From Bettongia penicillata ogilbyi (Eukaryota > Chordata > Mammalia > Diprotodontia > Potoroidae), in contig JAJHZJ010000041.1 in the NCBI GenBank assembly GCA_023548195.1, positions 1,116,001-1,180,000 on the forward strand: a DNA stretch of 64,000 nucleotides, read 5' to 3'. Position 1 is the stretch's first letter; each line of letters opens with the position of its first letter. Under the pieces are notes generated by a model. That model searched no databases, was not told the origin of the DNA, and saw only the letters and a program-made list of their open reading frames with translations. Below are positions 1 to 10,249 of the stretch, piece after piece. The translations under genes were made by a program, and so were the position numbers.

Positions 1-1735
1 ATATATTTTGCTAGGTGTCTTGACAATCTGATCAAAAGGGCTTTAACTAAAAGAGGTGAGAAAGGAAGAAAGCTGCCAGTATTTCAAGTTAGATATCATA
101 AGAAACTCCTAAAATGAAGGAAGAAGAACATTTGGTACAGGCATCTTATTATAATCTCAACAGTCCTGACTCTGGACACAGAGGATGTACATTCAAATCC
201 TATCCCTATTGATTACTATCTGGACTTTCGGAAAGTGACTTGTATGTGGATCTCAGTTTCCTCATCTGTAAAATGGGAAATTAGACTAGACAGCTCTAGA
301 TAGATTCCTTTCAACTATAAGTTTATGATCTTACAATACTAGAAGATGTTCATGGGAGACAAAAGTCTAAGAAAGGAGTTTGTGGTAAAATCCATGACCT
401 CAAATATACCTGGGATAGGTAACTTACCAGTATCCAAAGTGATCTGGAAAGGTTAGCCCTGGGCTAAATGTAAGAAGCTACATGTCAATATGTGGGTGGA
501 TATTCAATTGCAGGACTTTGGAAAAAAGGTAGAAGTTACCACAAAAATTTGAATTGTAATATACATGTGTGTAGACAAAAAGGGAAGAGGAAAGAGGTTA
601 TATTTTAGTTATCCTCTGTGAGAATACGAAAAACAAACAGAAAAACCACCCTTTTTCATTTAGAGGCACCTGCTGCTACTAATTCTTTAGCTTTTGTTTT
701 TGAACCAAATCATTTCAATTCATCTCTCAGGGAAAAATTGTTGTTGCCATTGTACATTGTGTTCAACTCACTGTGACCCCATTTAGAATTTTCTTGGCAG
801 AGACACTGGAGTAGTTTGCCATTTTCTTCTCCAGCTCATTTTACTGATGAGGCTTGCCTAAGTTCATACAGCTAGCAAATGTCTGAGGCTAGATTTGAAC
901 TCAGAAAGAGGAATCTTCCTGACCCCAAGCCCAGCACTCTATCCATTATGGTCACCTAGTTCCCCAACTGGATTCATCTCTTAGATAAAAATACAATATC
1001 CCAGTAGTCTTAGTATAAATTTTAAGCTTCTATACCTTAACTATTAAAATTACCTTGTGGCAATGACTGCCATCTAGTGACCAAACTTGGATTAACTGCT
1101 AGAAAAAGTGCAGCAATTAAATCTAAGGTCTGAAACTGAAGATAGTGTCTGTCATTCAGATAATTTCACAAATGCTTATACTCTGATACATTGGATAATC
1201 CGGAATGCTTCTGGAAAATCTCTGCATTCATGATGCTCTAAATCTTTCCTAAAAGAGTTAATTCCTTTTCTAATATTTTCCCCACTTTACTATAGTATCA
1301 TCTGAAGTTTCAGAAGCAGTCTTTTTTACACCAGTCTAGGGTGAGATGCTCCCCAGAAGTAATGAACAGCAATTTTTAAAATCAAATTTGCTTCATCAAT
1401 TAGAGAAATATCAGACAAAGAAATATTAATTATCTGGGTTTAAATATTGTCAGCTGATTAAAGCTTATTTAGGTGGCTAGTGTTATGAGATTTGCTTAAT
1501 TTTCTTGCTTTTTACCTGCTATGTGACATTAAGCATTAGACATTTCACTTCTTTACAAATGAAAGCCATTTCCTTATTGATAATAGGGGGACAACAATTT
1601 GTCTGCTATGCTACCTTACAGGACTACTGTTTCCTCATTTGTAAAATGGGATAACAGAAGCAGGGTTTCTGTGAGGATAAAATAAGATGTTTTTAAAACA
1701 CTCTGCAAATATTAAAGGGTTATAGAAATGCCATC
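1..1735. repeat. Downstream PRKCH intron: SINE fragments
   Basis: This stretch belongs to the intron after exon G. MIR/CORE-like SINE pieces in + orientation lie at about 170-345 and 1590-1735, recognised by 'tcagtttcctcatctgtaaaatggg'-type cores. The rest, including 346-736 and 967-1589, shows nothing I can name. Confidence 0.5.
737..966 (-). repeat. tRNA-derived marsupial-type SINE, antisense
   Basis: The + strand reads the reverse of a tRNA-headed SINE: a body with 'tgtgaccccattt...ttcttggcagagac...' and 'ctccagctcattttac', ending in the reversed head 'cactctatccattatg...cacctagtt'. The sense head carries a B-box-like agttcaaat motif. About 230 bp, diverged. Confidence 0.75.
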
Positions 1736-1740
1736 ATAGA

Positions 1741-2035
1741 AGGGAGGGAAAATGGGAGAGGGTAATAAGAAGCAAACACTTTCGAGGAGGGATAGGGTCA
1801 AAGGAGAGAACAGAATAAATGCAGGCAGGATAGAATGGAGAGAAATACGTCTTTCACAACATGACTATTATGGAAGTGCTCTGCAGACTACACACGTATA
1901 ACCTGTAGCAAATTGATTGCCCTCTCAAGGAGGGTAGGTGGGAAGGGAAGAAAGGAGAAAATGTGGAACTCAAAAGTTTTAAAAATAAATGTTAAAAATT
2001 GTTTTTACATGACACTGGGAAATAAAATATACAGG
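1741..2035 (+). repeat. L1 3'-end fragment
   Basis: A purine-rich stretch, then 'cacgtataacctgtagcaaattg', 'tggaactcaaaagtt' and 'gggaaataaaatatac'. The same signature appears reversed at the 3' end of the long antisense L1 at 60925-64000, which identifies it as an L1 tail. Confidence 0.65.
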
Positions 2036-2037
2036 CA

Positions 2038-2101
2038 GATACAACATACAAACACCATTCAATAAAATCAACAATCATTTATTAATTTGAGACAAAACTA
2101 A
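2038..2101 (+). repeat. 64-bp direct repeat, copy 1
   Basis: Identical over 64 bases to 3384-3447. It begins GATACAACAT and ends GACAAAACTAA. It sits exactly between two L1-tail-like fragments, in the intron downstream of exon G. See the finding on exon-flanking repeats. Confidence 0.97.
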
Positions 2102-2290
2102 GAAATATATCTTGCCCTACAGAAAAATAGAAGAGAAGGGAATAAGAGAAGAGGGTAGTGATAGAAGGGAGGGCACAGTGGGGGAAGGGGTAATCAGAAT
2201 TCACGCTGTCTTAGGGTGGGGGAGAGGAGAGATGGGGAGAAAATTTGGAACTCAAAATCTTCTGGAAGTGAATATTGAAAACTAATCAAT
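2102..2290 (+). repeat. Second L1 3'-tail-like fragment
   Basis: G/A-rich sequence followed by 'tttggaactcaaaat' and 'gaatattgaaaactaatcaatg', matching the tail type at 1741-2035 but more diverged. Confidence 0.5.
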
Positions 2291-2339
2291 GAAAAGAAGA
2301 AAAATAACAAATTCTAGCATTACTCTTGAGAGGAAATTA

Positions 2340-2510
2340 CTTTGTAAACTTACAGTGCTATATAACAATAATAATAACAGCTGAAATTTTACAGTATGTA
2401 AAGATGAATAAAGTACTTCAAACACATTTTCTCGTATGACCCTCACAACCATCTTGTAAATTATGAACTATAGGCAGAGATGTACTTTAAAATGTTTCCC
2501 TAAGAAATGT
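2340..2510 (-). repeat. MIR/CORE-like SINE fragment, antisense
   Basis: It carries 'aataataataacagctgaaatttt' followed by 'ctcgtatgaccctcacaaccatcttgtaa', the usual antisense order for these SINEs. Written out in pieces; diverged. Confidence 0.5.
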
Positions 2511-2514
2511 CTGG

Positions 2515-2830
2515 AGAACATACTTTTAGGTTTAGCCTGTATTAACCTTTTTAAAGTCTACCCGATCAACAAAACAATAACCAAGTCCTGATCTGAAGTA
2601 TTTGCCCATGTGCAAACACTCAGACTGAAAATTTAACAACAGGCTCTCCAAAGTCAGTTTCTGCTGGCTCATAGGTCTTATTATCCCTGTTTTGTGGAAG
2701 AAACTGAAGCTGCAGATGTTAAGTAACTTGTCAAACAAGTCACAAGAGACAAAAGCCAGAATCAAATCTCGGATTTTCTTGACTCCCAAAGAAGGCAGGA
2801 ATAGGTCTGCTACTTAACACTTAGCCCAGA
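2515..2830. repeat. Unnamed repeat X copy 1 plus antisense SINE fragment
   Basis: Positions 2515-2655 share an ordered set of words with 15470-15640 and 20560-20715: 'catacttttaggtt', 'gatcaacaaaacaata', 'ccaag..ctgat' and 'ctgaaaatttaacaac'. Positions 2655-2830 are an antisense MIR-like piece ('ggaagaaactgaagctgc', 'taagtaacttg'). I cannot place repeat X in a named family. Confidence 0.6.
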
Positions 2831-2984
2831 AGCCATTATTATGTTACTGAGGTCTAGTTTTCAAGACAGAAGAGGGTTAAAGAAAATTCTAATAATATAT
2901 TCCTTTATGTTTTCTACATTCAGTTACATTCAATTTCCACAGTAAAAGGCTGTTAACCTAATCTGAAGACCAAATTATACTTAC

Positions 2985-3158
2985 AGGGGTCTGAAAGCAG
3001 CAAAATAACTGAGTAAGGAAGGGGTGATTTCGGGCCAGGGCCAGGATCCTTTTCTCTGTCATTGTGCACTCTACATCATCATCCTGGAGGATCACATCCT
3101 TCTTTAACACTTTCACAGCATAGAGATTGTCAGTCTCTTTTATTCTGGCAAGCATCAC
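2985..3158 (-). CDS. PRKCH: PRKCH exon G: kinase N-lobe with catalytic Lys
   Basis: 174 bp, 58 codons, phase 0 at both ends. [20 protein letters not shown] holds the invariant ATP-anchoring Lys in the VAIK-like motif [17 protein letters not shown] covers the C-helix with its salt-bridge Glu, and [14 protein letters not shown] runs to strands 4-5. The acceptor is TGCACTAG|GTG and the donor is CCT|GTAAGT. Because both ends are phase 0, loss of this exon would keep the frame but remove the ATP Lys. The next exon (DRLFF... in human) is not in the window. The exon lies between the two copies of a 64-bp direct repeat. Confidence 0.96.
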
Positions 3159-3224
3159 CTAGTGCATAACAAAAATCCGGAACGTTAGGGAATACGCATT
3201 GTGGATGTACCTGGGGGGAAAAAA

Positions 3225-3383
3225 GGAGGCATGGTGCTGGATTTCAACTTGGATCTGAATCTTGGCTCTACCACTTTTTACCTGTGTGCCATGGGGTCCA
3301 CTCGGGGTCTCAGTTTACAAAGCTATAAAATGAGGGAAAAAGATGACTTCTAAGGTCCCTTTGAGTTCTAAATCTATGTCTAT
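3225..3383 (+). repeat. MIR-like SINE in intron F-G
   Basis: 'ggatctgaatcttggctctaccactt', 'acctgtgtgccatgg', 'ctcagttt' and 'aaaatgaggg' in order. It fills most of the 290-bp intron F-G and runs directly into copy 2 of the 64-bp repeat. Confidence 0.6.
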
Positions 3384-3447
3384 GATACAACATACAAACA
3401 CCATTCAATAAAATCAACAATCATTTATTAATTTGAGACAAAACTAA
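3384..3447 (+). repeat. 64-bp direct repeat, copy 2, at the exon F donor
   Basis: Identical to 2038-2101. On the transcript strand it is intron positions +2 to +65 after exon F. The donor G is 3448 and its T is 3447, so the repeat edge falls inside the GT dinucleotide. Confidence 0.97.
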
Positions 3448-3448
3448 C

Positions 3449-3592
3449 CTTTCCAAAACTGCCCTTTCCCAACATTCGGATGAACTCAAAATCTTCAATA
3501 CCAAGTCGGTTAGATGAGGATACACCAATCCCATTGCCTTCTTTTATGCTTTCCTTCCCTTGTCGCTTCAGGGGTGACCTGGATGTTAGCTT
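3449..3592 (-). CDS. PRKCH: PRKCH exon F: V3 hinge and kinase Gly-rich loop
   Basis: 144 bp, 48 codons, phase 0 at both ends. A Ser/Lys/Arg-rich hinge (KLTSRSPLKRQGKES, then EGNGIGV) leads into the start of the kinase domain, IEDFEFIRMLGKGSFGK. GKGSFG is the GxGxxG nucleotide loop. The acceptor is CTCCTGCAG and the donor is AAG|GTTAGT. The intron bases from donor position +2 onward (3447 downward) are a perfect copy of 2038-2101. Intron F-G is only about 290 bp, much the shortest of the set. Confidence 0.96.
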
Positions 3593-4149
3593 CTGCAGGA
3601 GAAAGGAGCAAAACAGTTACTCAGAAATCTCAGAGGAAATATATCATATTTTGACCTCGAAGATGAACAGTTCCATATGCCTCATCTTTTGTAACTGGCA
3701 AGATCTCTTCTAGTGGAAGCACTATCTACATCCCAATAAAATATTCATAAAGAGATTGCTTCAGTTTGATATATGGTCATATTCCTGCCATACAAAGCTC
3801 CATCAACACTAGCTCCTGATCTGTGGAGTCCATCATTTCTGGTGGAATCATTTTTAAGTTCACACTTCTGGTTTTTAGTTTGTACATAAAGTTAAGTGTA
3901 AAGAAGGAAAAGAGTGACATCGAAGGCATCAGGAGATCTGAATTCTCATCCAATTTTTTCACTAACTATCTTGCAAGTGACCTACTCTTTCCTGACCTCA
4001 GTTTCCTGTGTTACTAGATTTCTTGAAGGCAGGGATTCTGAGCTATCAAAATTTTGTTTATTCTCCAAGGCACTACAGAGTTCACAGTACTCTGAACAAC
4101 AGAAGCACTTAATAATATTTTGTGGTTTAAGGAGTATCAAAGAACTGGA

Positions 4150-4765
4150 AAGGAAGTAGATAGATATCTACAGAGATTGGGAATGGCTAAACAATGGATG
4201 CAACAAGGATATTACCGTGCTATTAAAATGATGGCTACAGAAGGGCATGGGAAGTCATAGAAACTGATAGAGAGTCACGTCAACAAAACCAAGGAAGCAA
4301 CAGAAACAAACGTTATGAAAAAAGCAGCAAAAAATCAAAATTAATCTGCTAATGACCAAGCACGTCCCCAAAGAAGAGAAATGAGAAGTCACCTCTTCCA
4401 TCTTTTAAGTTCTGGGGGGCTATTTTTCATTTTAAATTAAATTTTAATCATTCAATTAAACATTTTTTTTTTGTTGTTACAAAGGACTACTACTGGGGTA
4501 GGGGTTTGGAAAGAGGAAGTTACTTTGGGAAAGTGGGTGATGAAAGAAAAAAGCTATGATTAACAGTTTGTTGCTGTTGTTTAAAAGAATCATTTGTTGA
4601 ATGAATAAATATTGAAGTGAAATCCCTATCCTTCAAAGTATTGTAGCAGAAGCTGGATGGCCATATGTCAAAGATGTTGTAGAAGGGATTTCTGCACTGG
4701 CTGAGACGTTGGACTACATGTTTTCTGAGATCCCTTTCACATCTAGGTTTCTATGATTTCTTGGA
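4150..4765 (+). repeat. L1 3' fragment followed by a CR1/L3-type 3' end
   Basis: 4150-4330 reads like the L1 3' region ('gggaatggctaaacaatgg', 'accgtgctattaaaatgatg', 'gcatgggaagtcatag'). 4640-4765 matches a CR1/L3 3' end ('agaagctggatggccatatg', 'gatgttgtagaagggattt', 'tttctatgatt'). Between them, 4331-4639, lies diverged sequence with nothing firm. 3593-4149 and 4766-5700 show nothing I can name. Confidence 0.55.
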
Positions 4766-5742
4766 AACTGTGTATGGCAGCACCTTAACACAGCAAACCT
4801 TGTATTCAGCAGGCATCAGATTTCAAGAGTGCCACCTACTGGTTATTTCTTAGGGAGCAGCCTTCACACTTGCACTAAGAATTTCAAGATTGAGAACTCT
4901 GAGGCCATGGACAAACAGAGAATGTGTTAACTGAACATGGCTAATTCAACCCCACTCACACCCTTTTCTTCTAATACAATTACAGCTGTCATCTCCCTAT
5001 ACCCTCCCTCCACCCTGCTCCCCTATAATAAGAAGTTACTTGGAAGGCAAGGAGATTTGTGAATTTTTAAGTTTCTCACATTTATCATATTTACAATACT
5101 GAGTCTGCCATGTGGCAGATCAAAAAACTTTTGACCCTTTTAGCCAGTAAAATCTATCTTAGCAATTTAAAGAAGGGGTGGCAATTTGCCCTCTGTGTAT
5201 TGGGGGAGTGATCCAGATAACCATTTACTCACAACCCTCAGCTCAGTCAAAAAGCACATTTAACTACTCTTTTCCAACAGAATCCTGACTAGAATTTCTT
5301 TTGAGTATTAAAATTATTAACTCATATTTCATTTTCTGGTTAAGGGAGGAGGTGGTGATGCTCATAGTGATAGAGATATAAGAACAGAACTCAAAACTTC
5401 ATAGAAGTTTTGAAGTTTCTAGTGGTATTTTCTTTGACCCTCTCTTTGGCCAGACTCTTTTAATTTAATTTAATTTTTAAAAAATTCACCTTTAAACGTC
5501 ACTATCATTCCCTAATGACTTCACTGCACTATAGAACATGTTTCATGTAACAAAATATAGTACAATAAAACAAATCACATTGGTTATGTCTGAAAATGTA
5601 TGCTTCATTTCATATATATTATTATAACAGATTATATATTTATAATAGATTACATATATACATATGTATTATATATATATGCTTCTATAACCCACCACTC
5701 CTCTGATGAAATGAAGACATGCTTCTCCATGTTAACATTCAC

Positions 5743-5976
5743 TTACAGACCCCACCTAGACTCCTGAGGAAAGAAGTAGTATATCCTCCCCCTCTGAAAT
5801 CTATTCATCAACAAATCTGAAAACTGTTTGGAAGTGGAGGGGGAGAAGGTGAGGAGAAAAGCATTGAGGATGAGGTAGCAAGATCTATTATGGAATCGCA
5901 TCTCTATATTTTTCATTAGAACCTCAGGAAAGACTTTATCAAATGCCTTAGGCAAATCAATCCCCAAATATTTCAC
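5743..5976 (-). pseudogene. LINE reverse-transcriptase-like fragment
   Basis: A 77-codon open stretch containing KYLGIDLPKAFDKVFPEVLM. The start resembles the L1 ORF2 'KYLGI' region and the KAFD run resembles RT motif A of CR1-type LINEs, so the family is uncertain. No start context or partner exon suggests a cellular gene. Confidence 0.4.
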
Positions 5977-6159
5977 AGGATTTTTTGCTATAAATTAGGT
6001 TTAAACCATTTTCTTGATATTTATATTAGTATTTGTGCATTTATCTTGTATCTTCCAATTCTGCCAAACTTGTCACTTTTTTTAAAAAAAATTTGGTTGA
6101 GGCTATTGAATTTTGTTTTAGGTATAACCATATTTTGATCCCTTCATTTATAATGTTAA

Positions 6160-6900
6160 TCTCTTCAATATCTTTTTTCCTGTCATTGTAATTCCACAGA
6201 AATGGAGAAGAGTTTATTTTTTGGAAATTTGAAGCATGAGTTTCTACATTTATCCTGGTTTAATTTCATCTTATTGAACTTGGCTTCTATTTCTAGCCTA
6301 GCAAAATCTTTTTTTTTTTTTTAGATGTCTGATTCTGCTATCCATTATATTAATTGCTTTGAATCATCTGAAAAATTTATAACTATGCTTTTTATGTTTT
6401 CATCCAAGATATTATTAAAAATTCTGAACAGGATAAGGCCAAAGGTAGATTCGACCAGCATCCAAAGGAAGCCTATTTCAGGCTGGTACTGATTGAAAAA
6501 AAAAAAAAACAACTGATTACAACGTAGTTCAACTAGATTTGAATTCATTTAACGATAGTATCATCTAGTACACATTTTTTTCCCATCTTGTTCACAAAGA
6601 TATCAAGAGGTGTCATGAAGAGATCTAGATATGTCACATTTGTAGCATTCCCCTGATTAGGTCTAAGGACTATTTTTTTTTAAATGAAGTAGGTTTGGCA
6701 TTACTTCTTTAAAAATTCTTGCTGACTCCTGGTAGTCACTAGTTTTTCTATCTACTTACTAAGCATCTAATGAATAATGTGCCCTAGAACCCTGCCTTGT
6801 ATTGATGTCAAATTCATTGGACTCTTCTAGCCTCCTAAGCCACCATATTTCCATTCTTGAAAAATGGAGTGGTTGGCTGTCTCAAAATACCTCTCTATGA
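6160..6900 (-). repeat. CR1/L3-type LINE RT fragment, antisense
   Basis: On the minus strand the pieces occur in RT order. From high to low coordinate: VTYLDL near 6630 (motif A area), FGLILFRIFNNILDENIKS near 6430 (compare GPLLFNIFINDLDEGIKS of CR1), and INFSDDSKQL near 6370, matching the FADDTKL catalytic box but with Ser for Ala. Decayed and not coding. Confidence 0.65.
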
Positions 6901-6949
6901 TTTTCCAAAGATTGATGATAGCGGCCCCATTAACACATCTGTAGAATAC

Positions 6950-7165
6950 TAGTGGGGAAGACACACAAAGGTGGGAGTCATTTGAGCTCTGCCATACTAG
7001 TTTTGTGACCTTAGGTAAGCTATTTAACTTTTTCTAGGCCTTGGTTACATCAGCTGTAAAATGATGACAATATATTGACCTGCCTACCTCACAGAGTTAT
7101 AAGGAAGCAAAATTCTTTGGTAACCTGTAAAGCACTGTATAAATGCCAGATATTAAGAGGAAGAG
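6950..7165 (+). repeat. MIR/CORE-like SINE
   Basis: Plus-orientation order 'gagctctgccatactag', 'tgaccttaggtaagc', 'cagctgtaaaatgatg', 'aaagcactgtataaatgcc'. 7166-7500 shows nothing firm. Confidence 0.6.
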
Positions 7166-7559
7166 GAGAGCAATACCCTCTATATAATTTTTCTGAGCTT
7201 AGAAAACAGAATTTAGAAGTGTCTAGGTAATGCCTCACTATCATCCCCCTTTATCTCAGGCTTCAATTCTTTTGGGTATAATGTGGGCAGGGCAGATAGC
7301 CCCATCTGCTTCCAGCAGACCGCCTGTGTTTGGGCCTCTCAGAGGTGACCAGCTTCCTGGCTGCTTCTAGCCATGTGGTAACCCTACATACTGAAAGGTC
7401 TTCACATTTTGGCATGATGCAGCAAACCCTGAGTGGTCCCTCTCTCTCCCTCTTGTCATGAGGGCACTTGTCACATCAGTTAAAAAAAAAGACAGTTTCA
7501 GAATCCATTTCAACTCTCCCATGTGGCAAGTAGTATATACTCTGCCTTAAGACTCCTCA

Positions 7560-7665
7560 TTAGGAGTGGGTGTGCATGGAGAGGGAGCGGGGGAGAAAGC
7601 AAAGGCGGGGTTGTGGGGAGGGAGCGGGTGTGTGTGTGGCGGGGAGGGAATGGGTGGGCTCTTTT
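7560..7665 (+). other. G-rich tract with G4-forming potential
   Basis: About 100 bp with many runs of three to five G on the + strand (agcgggggag, aaggcggggttg, tggggaggg, ggcggggaggg) and a (GT)n patch. Locally GC-rich and CpG-containing inside an AT-rich intron. On the PRKCH transcript it is C-rich. No promoter evidence was seen. Confidence 0.55.
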
Positions 7666-7779
7666 ATTATCACGTGCATGTTTCTCAAACCTGGGTTCAT
7701 ACCTTCTGTTCTTCTGTCTTGATTGGTCTTTCTGCCACAAGTCAATCTCCATTCCAGTCTATACTCAACATTCCTGCCT

Positions 7780-8160
7780 AAGGGATTTTCCTAAAGTGCA
7801 GGTCTGATTATATCATCCCTCTGTTTAACAATCTCCATTAGCTTCCCCTTCATTATCTCTAGGAACAAATAGAGCCATCTCTGTTTGGCATTTAAAACTG
7901 TTTACAACCTTGCATCCTTCTATCTTTCTAGTTTTCTTATTCATAATTCTCCTCAATTCACTCCACAATGGTCTAGCCATAACAGACTACTTGACAGGCA
8001 TCACACAAAACTCTCCACCTCTTCTCTCCCATCATTGTCCCTTATGTCTGGAATGCATTCCCTATCCTTCTTAGAAACCCATGACAATAGAGCAGACGAC
8101 ACTGCTGGGATGCCCTCAACGTGACTACTGTGATGCCCTCAACATGACTACTGCTGCTCT
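7780..8160 (+). repeat. L2-like LINE 3' fragment with 23-bp tandem duplication
   Basis: 'ggtctgattatatcatccc', 'gcatttaaaactgtttacaacc' and 'tctggaatgcattccctatcc' follow the usual order of L2 3' sequence. At 8109-8131 and 8132-8154 a 23-bp unit (gatgccctcaac...) is repeated with two mismatches. Confidence 0.6.
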
Positions 8161-8324
8161 CTTAACCCTGGACAGCCCCCTGCAATCATAAGCCAGAAAG
8201 GCTGTTATTGCAACTCACATTTACAGATCATAGAACTTAGATGTACAAGAAGACTCAGGGTTTATCTAGTCCAATGTCCTTATTTAAAAAAGAGGAGCTG
8301 AAGACCAGAGAAGGGCCCTTTCCC

Positions 8325-9015
8325 AGTGCTGCTAGATAATACAATGGAGAAGTCACTGGTCTGGGAGTCTGGAAGACCTGGGTTCAGATACTGAACACAT
8401 ACTTAAACACATACTAGCTGTGTAACCATGAGCAAATCATTGAACCCTCTGTGAACCTCAGTTGCCTTATCTATAAAGTGGGGTGAATAATAATATTATT
8501 ATCTTATAGAACTGTCATGAGGATAATATGTCAGAGGATATGTTATAAACTCTGATATGTATGTATGTATACATGCATATATATTCACATATAATATGAG
8601 GATAACAAATCAGAAAATAGATGTAAAACACATAAAATTTTTTGTAAGCCTTAAAGTGCTATATAAAAGCTAGCTGTTGTTTTCTTTGTTACAGTTATCC
8701 AAGATAACACAAAGAGTAAATTGAAATGATAGAATTTGTCTTTTCTTCAGAGGCAGCTAGGTGGCGCAGTAGCCAGATCTCTGGGCCTGGAATCAAAACA
8801 ATCTGAGTTTAAATTTGGATTCAGACAGTTAGCAGCTATGGGTGCTTGAACAAAGTCACTGAAACTCTGTTTGCCTCAGTTTCCTCAACTGCACAATGGG
8901 AATCATAGTAGCACCTACCTCCCAGGGTTGCTGTGAGTATCAAATGAAATAATATTTATAAAGTGCTCAACAAGTGCCTAGTTCACAGTAGGTGCTTAAT
9001 AAATACTCATTCCTT
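8325..9015 (+). repeat. Two tRNA-type SINEs in tandem
   Basis: 8325-8690: 'gggagtctggaagacctggg' and '...gccttaaagtgctatataaaagct', split by an AT-rich insert near 8555-8620. 8748-9015: head 'aggcagctaggtggcgcagt', then 'aaatttggattcagacag', 'tttcctcaactgcacaatggg' and 'taggtgcttaataaatact'. The second copy is complete or nearly so. Confidence 0.75.
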
Positions 9016-9149
9016 TCCACAGTAAGACCCCCCCCTTCCCATAGCAAGTCTTCACTGACATATTGAAAAAATCCCCCACCCCCAAGTCACCTAACACCTA
9101 CTGCCTGCCCCCACCAAAGGAAAAAAAAAAAAAGAGAAAAAAAAGCTCC

Positions 9150-9345
9150 ATGTGGCATGAATCAAAGAACTTTAAAGCTAGCACAGACCTAAGACATCAT
9201 CTAAGCCAGTGTACAGATAATAAAACTGAGGCCCAAAAAGGTTAAGAGATTTTCCCAAGCTCTCACACAGCAAGTCAAGGATAGCACAGGACCTGAAACC
9301 TCTCCCAATACCAAGCTGGATGCTATTTCAACTACACCCTGATTG
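9150..9345 (-). repeat. MIR-like SINE, antisense
   Basis: 'gataataaaactgaggccc', 'ggttaagagattttcccaag' and 'cacagcaagtcaagg' in the antisense order typical of these SINEs. A poly-A/G patch at 9119-9145 precedes it. 9346-9619 shows nothing else. Confidence 0.6.
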
Positions 9346-9619
9346 ATTCTTCTCTTTATTTCTAGATCTATAAGGCACTATTACTACATGCTTTAACTGC
9401 AAATTAATACAACTAGACAGACAGACCAATCCCTGACTAATGGTAAGAAGTTTGTTTACAGAGTGAAATGCTCTTAAAAGAAAGCAATAAATCCAGTGCA
9501 TCTGCCCAGGTTAGCTTTGAATGAGAAGAGTAAGCTTTTAAGAGGCAAGGACTCCAACTCATGCTTCCCACATTTATACAGACCATAAAGGTAACACATG
9601 AAAGAAAGTAAAATCTCAC

Positions 9620-9747
9620 CGAAGCTGGAGAAATATTTCCGGGTTGAAGGCCCATTCCTGCCAAGGTCTTTGCTAACTCCACTGCATTCACCCCACAGTT
9701 GGGTGCCACGTTGGCTTGGCATCTTTTATGTACATTCATTTTACAGA
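9620..9747 (-). CDS. PRKCH: PRKCH exon E: end of C1B and start of V3 hinge
   Basis: 128 bp: TC completing Ile, then 42 codons. CKMNVHKRCQANVAPNCG completes the zinc ligands of C1B. NAVELAKTLAGMGLQPGN begins the V3 hinge that links the regulatory half to the kinase. The acceptor is TTCTTTTTTCCCCAG and the donor is GCTTCG|GTGAGA. The open frame continues past the donor into intron, so a simple ORF call over-extends this exon on both sides. Confidence 0.95.
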
Positions 9748-9954
9748 CTGGGGAAAAAAGAACATGATCCATGTTTATTTCAAAAAAGAGGGAGAATAGA
9801 ATGTGTATGCCTGAAAAACAGTTTTCTTGTTCTAATGGACTGAGGTAAGGTCCATGCTTCCTATAATAGACATATCCTCTTGCAAGAAACTACAGCTGTT
9901 ATTAGGATTACCTTAAAGTCACTTAAGTATTCTGGACAGAGACAGAAAACTAAG

Positions 9955-10110
9955 AATACTGCATAATAATGTATTTAATGTATTTAATATAGATATTTTT
10001 CTGTGATGATATCATATATTCACCCAAACTACATGATACATATTTATATATGTCATATTTATTTAGACTTACGTTATACAAATATTATATATAGACATCA
10101 CAGTGATCTT
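9955..10110. repeat. AT-rich low-complexity stretch
   Basis: 'aatgtatttaatgtatttaatat' and repeated 'catatttat' words. No further structure. 9748-9954 is unremarkable intron. Confidence 0.6.
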
Positions 10111-10249
10111 TTGACTCAAAAAAATTTGGGGGCGAGAGAGGGGGTAAAGATCTATGGGTAATTGCTAGTGTGGAAACTCCCTCTACCAGTGCAGATCAGT
10201 AACTCATCTGGAACTTAGCATCTTACAAAGTTGCCTGTCAGTTTTCATA

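Noticed and set aside
1..2984. The next PRKCH kinase exon (after QTP)
   Set aside because: No stretch on the minus strand encodes the expected DRLFFVMEF-type sequence.
5743..5976. 77-codon frame with KAFDKV, at first read as a possible gene
   Set aside because: It is a LINE reverse-transcriptase-like fragment in a region of LINE debris, with no exon structure.
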